Below, piece by piece: positions 53,897-63,532 of a DNA stretch of 64,000 nt. The translations under genes and the position numbers were made by a program. This DNA comes from Deinococcus sp. QL22. Lineage in GTDB: Bacteria; Deinococcota; Deinococci; Deinococcales; Deinococcaceae. Under the pieces are notes generated by a model. It was not told the origin of the DNA. It was given only the letters and a program-made list of their open reading frames with translations, and did no database searches. The DNA is taken from assembly GCF_023370075.1 (NCBI RefSeq), contig NZ_CP097152.1, forward strand, positions 310,001 through 374,000, given 5' to 3'. How positions within the stretch are numbered: the first letter of the stretch is position 1; every line of letters starts with the position of its first letter.

Positions 53897-54911
53897 CGAT
53901 CAGTCCCTGCAAATACATGGCCCCCAGCGCCCGGTCATACAGTCCGTAGCCGGGCCGGCCGGTTTCTCCCCAGATCATGCGCCCATGATCGGGCCGAACC
54001 GGAACATGGGGGCACAGGGCCGCCAGACGCATCACCACGGCGGCCAACTGGGTGTTGCCGTAGCGGCTGACATGCGGCACCTCGTCAAAATCCCGTTCGG
54101 AGTGCCGCATCACGTTCCGGGCATGAACAAAGTGAATGCGGGGCGCGAAGGTGGCGGCCATGCTCAGCAGGTCGTTGTCGGGCCGCGCCCCCAGCGACCC
54201 GGTGCAAAAGGTCAGTCCGCTGTGTTCATCCGGCACCGCGTCCAGAATAAACTGAAGATCGGCGGCGGTGCTCACCACCCTCGGCAGACCCAAGATCGGC
54301 CAGGGTGGATCATCCGGGTGCAGGGCCAGCCGGACACCCAGCCTGCGGGCTTCCGGCACCACCGCCTGCAGGAAATAGACCAGGTTGCGCCGCAGCTGCG
54401 CCGAATCAATGGCCGCGTACTCCAGGCGCAGCTGCTGAAGCTGGGCGGGCGTGAAGGCCTCTGCCCAGCCGGGCAGGTGCAGCTCTGCTGCGTCCACCGG
54501 CAACCGGTCGATCTCGGCTTGCCGGAACATCAGGGTGGTGCTGCCGTCTGGCAGAGGGTAGGCGACATTCGTCCGCGTCCAGTCGAAGACCGGCATAAAG
54601 TTGTAGCAGACCGTCTGGATACCCTCGGCGGCCACCGCCTCCAGACTCTCCACAAAGGTGGTGATCCGCTCGCCGCGCCGCAGGTTGCCGAGTTTGATGT
54701 CTTCATGGACAGGAATGCTTTCGATGACACGCAGCGTCAACCCTGCCTCTTCCACCTGTTGACGCAGTTGGCGCACGCCCTGACGAGTCCACGCCACCTC
54801 AGATGGGATGCCGGAGAGGGCGCTGACCACCCCTGTCAAGGCCGGGATCTGACGGAGTTGCCACAGCTTCACCGCGTCATCTGGGCCAAACCAGCGCATG
54901 GTCATGTGCAT
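53865..54911 (-). CDS. uxuA: Mannonate dehydratase
   Basis: About 348 residues from ATG 54911 with GGAGGAGAAC upstream. UxuA signatures: MRWFGPDDAVKLWQLRQIP, ALHPDDPPWPILGLPRVV, TFCTGSLGARPDNDL, FVHARNVMR, ERDFDEVPH and RPDHGRMIWGE, which include the metal-binding residues. Converts D-mannonate to 2-keto-3-deoxygluconate in glucuronate or fructuronate breakdown. The gene lies 19 bases after the KDG kinase. Confidence 0.92.
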   Translation of the reverse strand: MHMTMRWFGPDDAVKLWQLRQIPALTGVVSALSGIPSEVAWTRQGVRQLRQQVEEAGLTLRVIESIPVHEDIKLGNLRRGERITTFVESLEAVAAEGIQTVCYNFMPVFDWTRTNVAYPLPDGSTTLMFRQAEIDRLPVDAAELHLPGWAEAFTPAQLQQLRLEYAAIDSAQLRRNLVYFLQAVVPEARRLGVRLALHPDDPPWPILGLPRVVSTAADLQFILDAVPDEHSGLTFCTGSLGARPDNDLLSMAATFAPRIHFVHARNVMRHSERDFDEVPHVSRYGNTQLAAVVMRLAALCPHVPVRPDHGRMIWGETGRPGYGLYDRALGAMYLQGLIDAEHGQAGRA

Positions 54912-54930
54912 GTTCTGTTCTCCTCCCGGC

Positions 54931-55878
54931 TCACCGCAGTGGTTCGCCGAACGTGGTGCTGTCCAGTACTGCCCAAACGTCGGCTTCTGTGGCCTGAAGC
55001 TGATCGCCGGGCGTGGTGGTCTTGAGAGCGGCGCAGGCACTGGCAAAAGCCAAACTGCGGACGGGAGACTCACCGCTGAGGTGGGCGTGCAGGAAGCCTG
55101 CAGCAAAGGCGTCGCCGCGCCCCACCCGGCCCGGCCCCTGTGCAGGCAAAGCTGTCTGGGTCAAGGTTTGTCCGGTGGGAAGAAACAGCCGACTGCCTGC
55201 CGCGCCGAGGGTCTGCACCATCAGTGCAGCGGGATTGAGGGCGCGGAGGCCGTCGGGGCCGCCCAGCATGGCGGTATCTCGCTCGGCCACAAAGATCAGG
55301 TCGGCCTGCTGCAGGGCCAGGCGGTACGCAGTGGGCGCATCGACTTCGGGCAGCAGCAACCGGCGGTGATTCACGTCAAAGCTGAAGAGCAGGCCCGCTG
55401 ATTTGGCCTGCTGAATCAGGGCCAGAGCGAGGGCACGCGGGCCTTCTCCCAGCGCCAGACTGATGCCGCTGACGTGGAGGGCGGCGTGTCCGGCCAGCCA
55501 CGCGGGGTCATGGTCAGCCGCAGTAAGCTGGGCAAAGGCACTCCCCGTCCGGTCATAGACCACGCGGCTGGGACGCGGTGGATGGTGGTTTTCAAGGTAA
55601 AAGGTGCCCAGCCGCCCATCCCGCGTAAGGCTGAGATCGGTGACATGCAGGGCGTGGACATGCTCGCGCACCCAAGTCCCCAGCGGGCCAGCGGGCAGGG
55701 CACTGACCCAAGCGGTAAGGCGGCCCAGTGCCGCCAGCGCCGCCGCGACATTCAGTTCAGAGCCGGCGCACTCGGCCCCTAGTGCTCCCAGACTTTCGAG
55801 GCGCTGCGTGGGCGGCAAGGTCAGCTTCAGCAGCGCCTCGCCAAACGTGACGACGCTGCTCGGGGGAGCGCCGTTCAA
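54931..55878 (-). CDS. kdgK: 2-keto-3-deoxygluconate kinase (PfkB family)
   Basis: About 315 residues. TTG 55878 overlaps the TGA of the aldolase gene and has GGAGGG five bases upstream; the frame extends further but without support. PfkB motifs: VVTFGEALLKLT, GSELNVAAALAALGR, and the C-terminal GRGDAFAAGFLHAHL with the catalytic Asp. It phosphorylates 2-keto-3-deoxygluconate (and perhaps the galactonate analogue) to feed the two aldolases. Same operon. Confidence 0.8.
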   Translation of the reverse strand: MNGAPPSSVVTFGEALLKLTLPPTQRLESLGALGAECAGSELNVAAALAALGRLTAWVSALPAGPLGTWVREHVHALHVTDLSLTRDGRLGTFYLENHHPPRPSRVVYDRTGSAFAQLTAADHDPAWLAGHAALHVSGISLALGEGPRALALALIQQAKSAGLLFSFDVNHRRLLLPEVDAPTAYRLALQQADLIFVAERDTAMLGGPDGLRALNPAALMVQTLGAAGSRLFLPTGQTLTQTALPAQGPGRVGRGDAFAAGFLHAHLSGESPVRSLAFASACAALKTTTPGDQLQATEADVWAVLDSTTFGEPLR

Positions 55879-56504
55879 GGTGGCCCTCCGAGGGAACGCG
55901 TCAAGCCCAGCAGGTCGGTCAGGCGCGCTTCCAGCCCTGCTGCGTCCTGAAACAGTCGGCTGCCCAGTCCCACGGCCAACGCGCCCGCCCCCAGCCACTC
56001 GCGCAGGCTGTCCTGGGTGGCCTCCACACCGCCGGTCACCAACAGTTGACTGTCCGGCAACGGCCCCAGCAGGGCACGCACAAAGGCTGGCCCCAACACC
56101 TCGCCGGGAAACACCTTGACCACTTCCGCCCCCCTCTGCTGAGCCTCGAAGACCTCACGGACGGTGGCCGCGCCGGGCAGGTACGGAACGCCCGCAGCCC
56201 GGCACACCGCTGCCACGTCCTCAATCCAGCAAGGACTCACGATAAACGCCGCTCCCGCAGTCAAAAAGGCTTCGGCTTGCCCAGCCGAAAGGATGGTTCC
56301 AGCGCCCAGCAAGAGGTCAGGGAACATCCCCCGCAGCTGCGTAAACACCTTCAGGCTCTGGGGAGAACGGTGCGTGAGTTCCACTGCTTGAAGGCCCGCC
56401 AAGCTCAGGACGCTGAGGTAATTCTGGGCCTGCCGAGACTCTGACGGCGTAAAGAGGGGCAAGATCCGGTCACGGGCGAGCGCCTCCAGCAAGGTTGGGG
56501 TCAC
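55875..56504 (-). CDS. eda: KDPG-type aldolase, second copy
   Basis: 209 residues. RILPLFTPSESRQAQNYL, AVELTHRSP (Glu), GAAFIVSPCWIED, EVVKVFPGEVLGPAF with Schiff-base K130, and LLVTGGVEATQDSLREWL. Class I aldolase of the Eda family, splitting KDPG or 2-keto-4-hydroxyglutarate. It is only distantly similar to the DgoA-like copy 2 kb away, so the two may take different epimers. GTG start overlaps the kinase stop (GTGA). Confidence 0.82.
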   Translation of the reverse strand: MTPTLLEALARDRILPLFTPSESRQAQNYLSVLSLAGLQAVELTHRSPQSLKVFTQLRGMFPDLLLGAGTILSAGQAEAFLTAGAAFIVSPCWIEDVAAVCRAAGVPYLPGAATVREVFEAQQRGAEVVKVFPGEVLGPAFVRALLGPLPDSQLLVTGGVEATQDSLREWLGAGALAVGLGSRLFQDAAGLEARLTDLLGLTRSLGGPP

Positions 56505-57994
56505 GCGGTCAATTCTTCCACAGGCTGCACCTGTTGGAGGGCCAGACCCAGGTGACGCATCCGCAAGGTCGCGGCGCGGTAGGTATCGTGGCTGGCCGGA
56601 ACCGGCTCGACCAGCCGCTGGGCCGTGGGTTCAGTCGCCACCGGATACCCCTGTGCGCTGAGGGCCAGCAGCGCCGCGCCCCGGGCACTCGCCCCGATCT
56701 GACGGTCTTCGAGCAGCAGCGGTTTGCCCAGCGCGTCGGCCAACATCTGCTGCCAGGGGCGCGAGGCCAGCAGCGCCTTGCCGCTGCCGATAAAGACGGC
56801 GTCATCGGGCAGCGGAAGGCGGTGGGCGAGTTCTGCCAACCGGCAGGCGACGGCCTCCATAGCGGCGCGTGCCATATGCACAGGCGTGGTGGCGTAAGAC
56901 AGCCCATGCAGTGTGCCGCGGGCATAGGGATCGTAATCGGGACTGCGGGTGCCCCCCAGCGAAGGAATAAACGTCAGACCATGACTGTCGGGGGCCATGC
57001 TCAGCAACTCGGTGTCGAGGCTCTTGCCACTGAGCCGCACCGTTTGCTGCAACCAGCTGTACAGGTTGCCCCCCTCCGTGAGCGCGCCGCCTAACAGGTG
57101 AACGTCACGCCTGATGCAGTACGACCACAGGCCTACCGGAATAGGCGGCGCTCCGCCCTGAACCGCCATCCGCACGGCGCTGGTGCTTCCCACCGTGACG
57201 GCCACCCGCGACGGGGTCAGTGCGCCGCTCCCCACATTGGCGGTGGCTCCGTCGGCCACTCCGGGATAGAAAGGCACTCCGGCAAGTTTGGGCCAGCGTG
57301 CCCGGTGCAGCGCACTCAGCGTCAGGGGGCAGTCGTGTTCCGTCAGGGTGGGGAGCTGCCCGGCTTCGGTGCCGGCCACCTCCAGCGCAGCGGCGTTCCA
57401 TCCCCAAGTGGTTCGGTCGAGCATTCCCGTCCAGGACGCCAGGGAGTAACTGGTCGTGAGTTCACCTGTCCAGTGCAGCAGCAGGTAGTCCGGAACACTG
57501 CAAAATTTATCCACCCGGAGGTGGGGATGGGCTTTGCGCCACCACCGAAGCTGGGCAGACCAATAGGCACTGAACGGCGGACAGCCGACCTCATCCGTCG
57601 AAACGGCGCGGGCCACGCTTGCCACCTCACCGGCGGCCCGCGTATCTGCGTAGGACAGCACCGGTCCGGTCGGCTGGCCCGCCCTGTCCAGGGCCACGAG
57701 GCTGCTGGCAATGCTGGTCAGGGCCACCGCCAGCACGGGCCGCGTGCCGAGGCGCTGATGCAGGGCGTCAAGGACGCTTTCCACACCGGCCACCAATTCC
57801 GGCAAGGGCACTTCCGCTACCCCTCCGGCGGCGTACCGCAGCTCGACAGGGGCGTAGGCCTCCAGTCCTGTCAGGGCGCGGCCCTGCACATCGAATCCTG
57901 CGCCTTTGACCCCGCTGCTGCCGATATCGAGGCTCAGCACGACCGGAGGAGGAGCGTTCACCGGGCGGTAGGAGGGGGAGGCCAGGCGGCTCAT
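56501..57994 (-). CDS. FGGY-family sugar kinase, gluconokinase-like
   Basis: 497 residues. VVLSLDIGSSGVKGAGFDVQ is the ATP-binding start, SYADTRAAGEVASV and GVADGATANVGSGAL are FGGY signatures, and VAVTVGSTSAVRM and FIGSGKALLASRPWQQML follow. The tight operon with aldonate enzymes and the ADTRAA motif favour gluconokinase over xylulokinase, but this is not certain. It would make 6-phosphogluconate from gluconate, or phosphorylate another sugar acid. The ATG overlaps the permease stop. Confidence 0.75.
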   Translation of the reverse strand: MSRLASPSYRPVNAPPPVVLSLDIGSSGVKGAGFDVQGRALTGLEAYAPVELRYAAGGVAEVPLPELVAGVESVLDALHQRLGTRPVLAVALTSIASSLVALDRAGQPTGPVLSYADTRAAGEVASVARAVSTDEVGCPPFSAYWSAQLRWWRKAHPHLRVDKFCSVPDYLLLHWTGELTTSYSLASWTGMLDRTTWGWNAAALEVAGTEAGQLPTLTEHDCPLTLSALHRARWPKLAGVPFYPGVADGATANVGSGALTPSRVAVTVGSTSAVRMAVQGGAPPIPVGLWSYCIRRDVHLLGGALTEGGNLYSWLQQTVRLSGKSLDTELLSMAPDSHGLTFIPSLGGTRSPDYDPYARGTLHGLSYATTPVHMARAAMEAVACRLAELAHRLPLPDDAVFIGSGKALLASRPWQQMLADALGKPLLLEDRQIGASARGAALLALSAQGYPVATEPTAQRLVEPVPASHDTYRAATLRMRHLGLALQQVQPVEELTA

Positions 57995-58856
57995 CCTTTC
58001 ACGCCCCCCGAAGTCAGCCCCTTGACGATGTAGCGCTGCACGGTCAGGGACAGCAAGATGATGGGCAACGTAATCAGCACCGCGGCGGCGGCAATTGCGC
58101 CGTAATCCTGGCTGCCGTAGCTGAGGAAATTGAAGACGGCTACCGGCACCGTTTTGGTGTTTGGCCCCCCCAAAATCAGGCTGAATAAAAACTGATTCCA
58201 GGAGAAGATCATCGCCAGAATACCTGCGGTGACCACGCCCGGCGCGACCAACGGCAGGATGATCCGCACAAAGGCCCCGGCACGGCTGGAACCGTCCACC
58301 AGCGCGGCCTCCTCCAGATCGGTGGGAATATCCTCGAAAAAGGCGATGGTGATCCAGATAATCAGCGGCAGGGTGATGATCAGGTGACTGATGATCAGCG
58401 CCGTGAACGAACCGATCAGCTTCAGCTTGGTAAACACCAGAAAGAGCGGCAGCAAGAAGGTGATGTACGGAATAATGCGGCTGATCAGAATCCAGAGGCT
58501 GAGGCCCCGCTGTTTGAACCGGGCGATGGCGTAAGCGGCGGGAAGCCCCAGCACCATGCCAATCCCGGTGGCGGCGGTGGCCACGATCAGGCTGTTCTTG
58601 GTGAACTGTAAGAAGTTGTTTCGTTCAATCACGTTGCGGTAGTTCTCGAAGGTCGGCGCAAACACCCAGAGGGGCGTGGCCGCCGTGTTCTGAACCTGCG
58701 TTTTGAGGCTCATCATGATCATCCACGCGAAGGGGAAGAGCATCAGCAAAATAGCCAGCAGCAAGATGAGGTTCAGGGCCAGCGTGTTCCAATCGAAGGC
58801 CCGGCGGGGTTGACTGCGCTGGGCAGGCTGAATAAGTGGACGCTCTGCGGACTGGC

Positions 58857-58860
<4 letters not shown>
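57991..58860 (-). CDS. ABC sugar permease (MalG type)
   Basis: About 289 residues from ATG 58860 (it overlaps the stop of the other permease). Six hydrophobic segments, including NLILLLAILLMLFPFAWMIMM and IIPYITFLLPLFLVF, and the EAA loop DLEEAALVDGSSRAGAFVRI. Forms a heterodimeric channel with the MalF-type partner. Longer upstream open frame is rejected because it runs through the preceding gene. Confidence 0.88.
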
Positions 58861-59768
<908 letters not shown>

Positions 59769-59774
59769 CCGCGC

Positions 59775-61061
59775 TTATTTCTCTTTGCTGATGATGGCGT
59801 CAGTGGCCTGCTGCGCCGTCCGGAGGAGCGTCTGGGTGTTGCCCCCCTGCAAAATGCCGACGATGGCCTGCCCCAGGGCGTCGCGCACTTCGCCCACCGA
59901 GCTGACGGGCGGGTTCCACTGCGGATTGGCACTGGCGAGCTGCGAGAGGTGCGCCCGAGTCCATTCCGGGTTCTTGTCCTGCGCCTTGAAGGCGGCGTCG
60001 TTCCAGACGCTGCGCCGCACGGCAGGCACCTCCTTGAGCAGCACCCGCAGCTGGTTCTGGCGGTTGGTGGCCCACTGCGTGAACAGCCAGCCCGCCTGCT
60101 TGTTTTTGCTGCCCTTGCTGAGCGCCAGGGCCCAGGTGGTCACGGTGGGTTTGCGTCCGCCCGCTCCGGCTGGGAAGGCCGCAAAGCCGACTTTACCCGC
60201 CACCGTGCTGCTCTTGGGATCATCCACGATGCTGCGGAACAGGCTGGCGTCCGTGAACATCGCTGCTTTGCCCTGCGCAAACAGATTGGTCACTTCAGGC
60301 CAGCTCATGGTCACTGCGGCGGCTGGACCGTAATTGCGAATCAGGCGCGTATAGAGGTTCATGGCCCCCACGAATTTGGCGTCGCTGTAGTTGGCCTCGC
60401 CACTCGCATTCAGCCAGGTGCTGCCGCTGGAGTACATGTAGGGGGCAAACTGACTGGTGGCCGCCGCGCCTTTCCCCCGCAGGGCAATGCCGACCACGCC
60501 GTCCTTGCCGTTCAGCGCTTTGGCCGCCGCCTCAAGCTGCGTCAGGGTTTTGGGCACAGCAATCTGGTACTTCTGGAACAAGTCTTTGCGGTAAAACAGC
60601 ATGGTGGTCTCGGTCTGAATAGGGATGCCCGTCATCACGCCTGCATACTGGGTGGACTTCACCACCGAGGGATAAAAGTCGCTGAAGGCCCAGTTGCCGA
60701 CCAGCAACGACCGATTGTTGACATAGTTGTCCATGTCCTCGACCCAGCCACTCCTGGCGTAGAGCTGTCCTTCCTGGCCCGGCGAGAGCATGAAAGCGTC
60801 CAGATTCGCTCCACCAGTCGAGAGTTCCACGAGAACCTTCTGCCGGAACTGCGCTTCTGGATAGGTCTCGACCACCAGCTTGATTCCAGTCAGTTTCTCA
60901 AACTCGGGGAAATAGGGCTGAATGGCAGTCGTCCAGGGATGTTGGTTGAGCAGCAGCCGCAGGGACGTGCCTTTGTACGCGTCCCACTTGAGGGTCTGGG
61001 CCTGCGCGGCGGACGGCACGAGAACGGTGGTGAGGGCGAGCAGGACAGTCATATAACGCAT
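59775..61061 (-). CDS. ABC extracellular sugar-binding protein
   Basis: 428 residues. Signal peptide [18 protein letters not shown] then QTLKW. A family 1 solute-binding fold with [39 protein letters not shown] and [22 protein letters not shown] 61061 has AAAGGAGATCC upstream. It should deliver a sugar or sugar acid to the two permeases; no lipobox, so it may be periplasmic or loosely surface-bound. Confidence 0.88.
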   Translation of the reverse strand: MRYMTVLLALTTVLVPSAAQAQTLKWDAYKGTSLRLLLNQHPWTTAIQPYFPEFEKLTGIKLVVETYPEAQFRQKVLVELSTGGANLDAFMLSPGQEGQLYARSGWVEDMDNYVNNRSLLVGNWAFSDFYPSVVKSTQYAGVMTGIPIQTETTMLFYRKDLFQKYQIAVPKTLTQLEAAAKALNGKDGVVGIALRGKGAAATSQFAPYMYSSGSTWLNASGEANYSDAKFVGAMNLYTRLIRNYGPAAAVTMSWPEVTNLFAQGKAAMFTDASLFRSIVDDPKSSTVAGKVGFAAFPAGAGGRKPTVTTWALALSKGSKNKQAGWLFTQWATNRQNQLRVLLKEVPAVRRSVWNDAAFKAQDKNPEWTRAHLSQLASANPQWNPPVSSVGEVRDALGQAIVGILQGGNTQTLLRTAQQATDAIISKEK

Positions 61062-61077
61062 CTGGATCTCCTTTGGG

Positions 61078-61950
61078 TCAGAGAGGAAGTTCGGTATGTA
61101 GGGCGCGGCGCTCGTTCTGAACCCGCGTCAGGCGCGCGGTCATGTAGGGTTCCTGAGAGACATGCAGGCTGGTCAGGAGTGCGTCCAGGAGTGCGAGTTG
61201 GGGTAAGCGAACCGCCACGTTCTCCGGGCGGTACTCGTCCCCCGGCGCAGAAGCGGTCAACACGAAGTGGGAGAGTTTGACGAGCGGCGTGCGTCCCAGA
61301 CCGGTGAGGGCCACGACGGTGACCCCGGCTTGCCGGGCCAGCCGGGCGGCACGCAGAATGTCCGGCGTGGTGCCGCTGAAGCAGATGGCGATCAACACGT
61401 CGGTCGGTTCCATCAATGAACAGAACGGCAAAAAGGTTCCGGGATCGCTCTGTGCTCCGCAGGACAGGCCCAGCCGCAGGGCCCGCTGCTGCCCGTCCCG
61501 CGCGACGATGCCGCTGCCGCCCAGACCGATCAGCTCGATGTGCCGGGCCATCGACATGGCCTGCACCGCGCCGCTGAAGTGCTCCAGATTCAGGTGTTCG
61601 AGGGTGTCGCTTAGGGCTGTACTGGCGGCATCAAACACTTTCCGGAGTACGGTCACGGAGGTGTCCTGGATGTCCACCGCCAGGTCGTGATGGCGGCTGA
61701 CCGCCAGGGCCCGTGAAAGCTGCAACTTGAACTCCTGGTAACCGCCAAATCCCAGGGCCTGAACGAGGCGCACGACTGTGGCGTCGCTGGTCTGTGCGGC
61801 GTCGCTGAGCTCAGCGATCGTGAGCGGCAAGAACCCCTCAGGATCAGAGAGGATGTGGTCAATCACCCGAATGCTGGCGGAGCCTACTTCGCCGCGCAGC
61901 AGGTGGAGCCGGCGCAACATAGGTGCGAGGTGGGCGGGGGGAACTGACAT
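61078..61950 (-). CDS. MurR/RpiR-family transcriptional regulator
   Basis: About 290 residues from ATG 61950 (GGGAGGAGATTC upstream). An N-terminal RpiR helix-turn-helix ([36 protein letters not shown]) is followed by a SIS sugar-phosphate-binding domain ([47 protein letters not shown]). It precedes the transporter by 16 bases, so it is probably autoregulated with the operon. The effector should be a phosphorylated sugar acid such as KDPG or 6-phosphogluconate, as in other family members. Longer upstream frame has no ribosome-binding site. Confidence 0.88.
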   Translation of the reverse strand: MSVPPAHLAPMLRRLHLLRGEVGSASIRVIDHILSDPEGFLPLTIAELSDAAQTSDATVVRLVQALGFGGYQEFKLQLSRALAVSRHHDLAVDIQDTSVTVLRKVFDAASTALSDTLEHLNLEHFSGAVQAMSMARHIELIGLGGSGIVARDGQQRALRLGLSCGAQSDPGTFLPFCSLMEPTDVLIAICFSGTTPDILRAARLARQAGVTVVALTGLGRTPLVKLSHFVLTASAPGDEYRPENVAVRLPQLALLDALLTSLHVSQEPYMTARLTRVQNERRALHTELPL

Positions 61951-62210
61951 GAATCTCCTCCCAAATGGATGTTGATCGCTCCCACAGGGGTGTGGGAAAA
62001 GGCCTCTTGGACGAGGGAAGAAAAAGATTGGAGCCAAAAAGAATATAGGCCGTATCATCAAGTTTGAGAAGAGCAGTGCGGTGGTTTGTGTCCTGTCAAC
62101 TCTGGAATCTATCCTCAAGAGCACCCTGTGTTTTACAGGGCGACGTTTCGAAGAAAACACCCGTGTATAGGCTTAAAGTCCTCTTTCTCGCGCCAGCATT
62201 CAGAAATTTT

Positions 62211-62272
62211 GTTTCACTTTTGCGATTTTTCCGTGAAACTTTATGTCTTTATGATCTGGAGTTCCGTGAAAG
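62211..62272 (-). promoter_or_regulatory. Putative operator: three GTGAAA half-sites upstream of the operon
   Basis: GTTTCAC (62211-62217) and GTGAAAC (62233-62239) form an inverted pair with centres 22 bases apart. A third TTCCGTGAAA (62262-62271) repeats the second (TTCCGTGAAA, 62229-62238) at a distance of 33 bases, close to three helical turns. Inverted GTGAAA/TTTCAC sites are the kind bound by RpiR-type regulators. They lie 260-320 bases before the regulator ATG, rather far for a simple operator. Confidence 0.45.
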
Positions 62273-62276
62273 AGTT

Positions 62277-62330
62277 GGCGCCGGGTGCGGATGTAGGAGG
62301 GCCTGGGGCCCGCGCAAACAACCCGGCGCC
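62277..62330. repeat. Long hairpin with a perfect 10-base stem
   Basis: GGCGCCGGGT (62277-62286) pairs with ACCCGGCGCC (62321-62330). The loop contains a second GGGCC/GGCCC pair. It could serve as a terminator or regulatory RNA structure, but no T-run follows. Confidence 0.5.
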
Positions 62331-62521
62331 CGGTAGTATTCCGGGCCACGTTGCACCCAACGTTTATCTCTACTGATCAGCACCAGCAGCAAAAATGAAA
62401 CGAGCGAGCCACGCTTCAGTGGCAGCGACAGCGATGACGTGCTCAGGGCAGGAGCCTGGGAAGGCACAGGTTTGAGCACAACCGTCCACCCTCAACTGTT
62501 CCGCTGGCGGATGCTGACTTT

Positions 62522-62595
62522 AGCTCGGAGGGCCGCCCTGACCGGACACCAGCGGGCCGACGCGCAGATTCAACTTCTTGGCGGCCCTCCGAGCT
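62522..62595. repeat. Perfect 16-base inverted repeat flanking the promoter of the next gene
   Basis: AGCTCGGAGGGCCGCC (62522-62537) and GGCGGCCCTCCGAGCT (62580-62595) are exact reverse complements, 42 bases apart. The right arm overlaps the putative -35 box (TTGGCG, 62578) and ends four bases before the -10 (TAAGCT). It could be an operator, an inverted repeat of a mobile end, or an invertible segment. Confidence 0.6.
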
Positions 62596-62614
62596 GCGGT
62601 AAGCTTTCCGGATG
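62578..62614 (+). promoter_or_regulatory. Promoter of the 62612 gene, leaderless type
   Basis: TTGGCG (62578-62583), 16 bases, TAAGCT (62600-62605), six bases, ATG 62612. No Shine-Dalgarno. Confidence 0.5.
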
Positions 62615-63034
62615 ACAGACCGTTCTCTTCTGACCTCGCCTGAGGCGACGCGCTTCGTAGAGGCCCTGCTTGAACTGATGGTGGAACATGGCCTGAGCAG
62701 CCTGACGGCGGGACAGGCAGGTGGGCAGCTGGGTCTGGCCCAGCCCGGCCAGTTCGTGACCAGCGACCTCACTTTCCAGTTTATGTCCCCGGAAGAACAC
62801 CGCTCCGCCGTTCAGGCGTATGGCCGCCCGGCACGCCTGATCCAGCCTGCGACCAGCTCCCCAACGGATCAGGACGCTGAACAGTTTGTCCGTGCGGCTG
62901 GCCGCCTGTTTGACCTTCACCGCGTCTACAGCCTGAGATTCGGGGCGGGCGGTTATCTGGGGTTCCGGGCCAACGGATCCGCGCGGGAGTTCGTGCTGGA
63001 AGCCATTACGGTGAACGCTTGGCCTCTCCTCTGA
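62612..63034 (+). CDS. Hypothetical 140-residue protein
   Basis: A soluble protein starting MTDRSLLTSPEATRFVEALL, with helical N- and C-terminal parts and a Gln/Gly-rich middle (TAGQAGGQLGLAQPGQFVTS). A conserved-looking end (YSLRFGAGGYLGFRANGSAR) suggests a compact alpha/beta fold. No family recognised. It has a probable leaderless promoter and a strong inverted repeat upstream, and a terminator downstream, so it is transcribed as a single gene. Confidence 0.6.
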   Translation: MTDRSLLTSPEATRFVEALLELMVEHGLSSLTAGQAGGQLGLAQPGQFVTSDLTFQFMSPEEHRSAVQAYGRPARLIQPATSSPTDQDAEQFVRAAGRLFDLHRVYSLRFGAGGYLGFRANGSAREFVLEAITVNAWPLL

Positions 63035-63060
63035 AAGCGCAGGCGAATACCGCAGCCCAT

Positions 63061-63088
63061 GACCGCGCCGTCTTTAGGGCGGTCTTTG
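63061..63088 (+). terminator. Rho-independent terminator after the 62612 gene
   Basis: GACCGCGCC pairs with GGGCGGTC across a GTCTTTA loop and is followed by TTT, 26 bases after the stop codon. Confidence 0.6.
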
Positions 63089-63522
63089 ATGACCGATCAA
63101 CACCTGTCTGGAAACGGCGCCGCAGACATCCTGGTCAGTGAGTGGCAACAGCGCGGCCTCAGTCCATCACCGAACCGTCAGTGAGTGCGGTACGGACACC
63201 TGAGGGTGCACTGAGGCGGCCAGAAGTGATCTTTTGGTGGGGAGCCCAATGATGGGGGTAGGTTGTGGGCACTCTTCCACAGCTCTGCCTCGCCCGCTTG
63301 AGCGGTTGCCAGTGCCTCAAGCTGACAAGCTGGCCCTCCCAAGGATGAAACTTCTCTGAAGAAGCGTGAGGTGAATTTTTTCCCGCCTTCGCAGTTTTCA
63401 TTCGCTAAGGTGGTGCAAGTTCCCACTGGCTCTTCAGTAATTTTCCTATCGCGACGGCACACCCGTGTCGGCAGCGGCCCTTTTGCCCGCCCTCATGTCA
63501 TCGCTATTTGGTCTGGCCCTCT
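63089..63522. other. Intergenic stretch, no recognised gene
   Basis: No gene is seen. AGGAGG (63523-63528) five bases before the amidase ATG marks the start of the next unit. Confidence 0.35.
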
Positions 63523-63532
63523 AGGAGGCTTG

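Noticed and set aside
53835..55025. Plus-strand frame opposite uxuA
   Set aside because: Antisense of a clear mannonate dehydratase.
62240..62256. TTATGTC resembling half of the radiation/desiccation response motif
   Set aside because: Only one half matches; the palindromic partner is missing and no DNA-repair gene is downstream.
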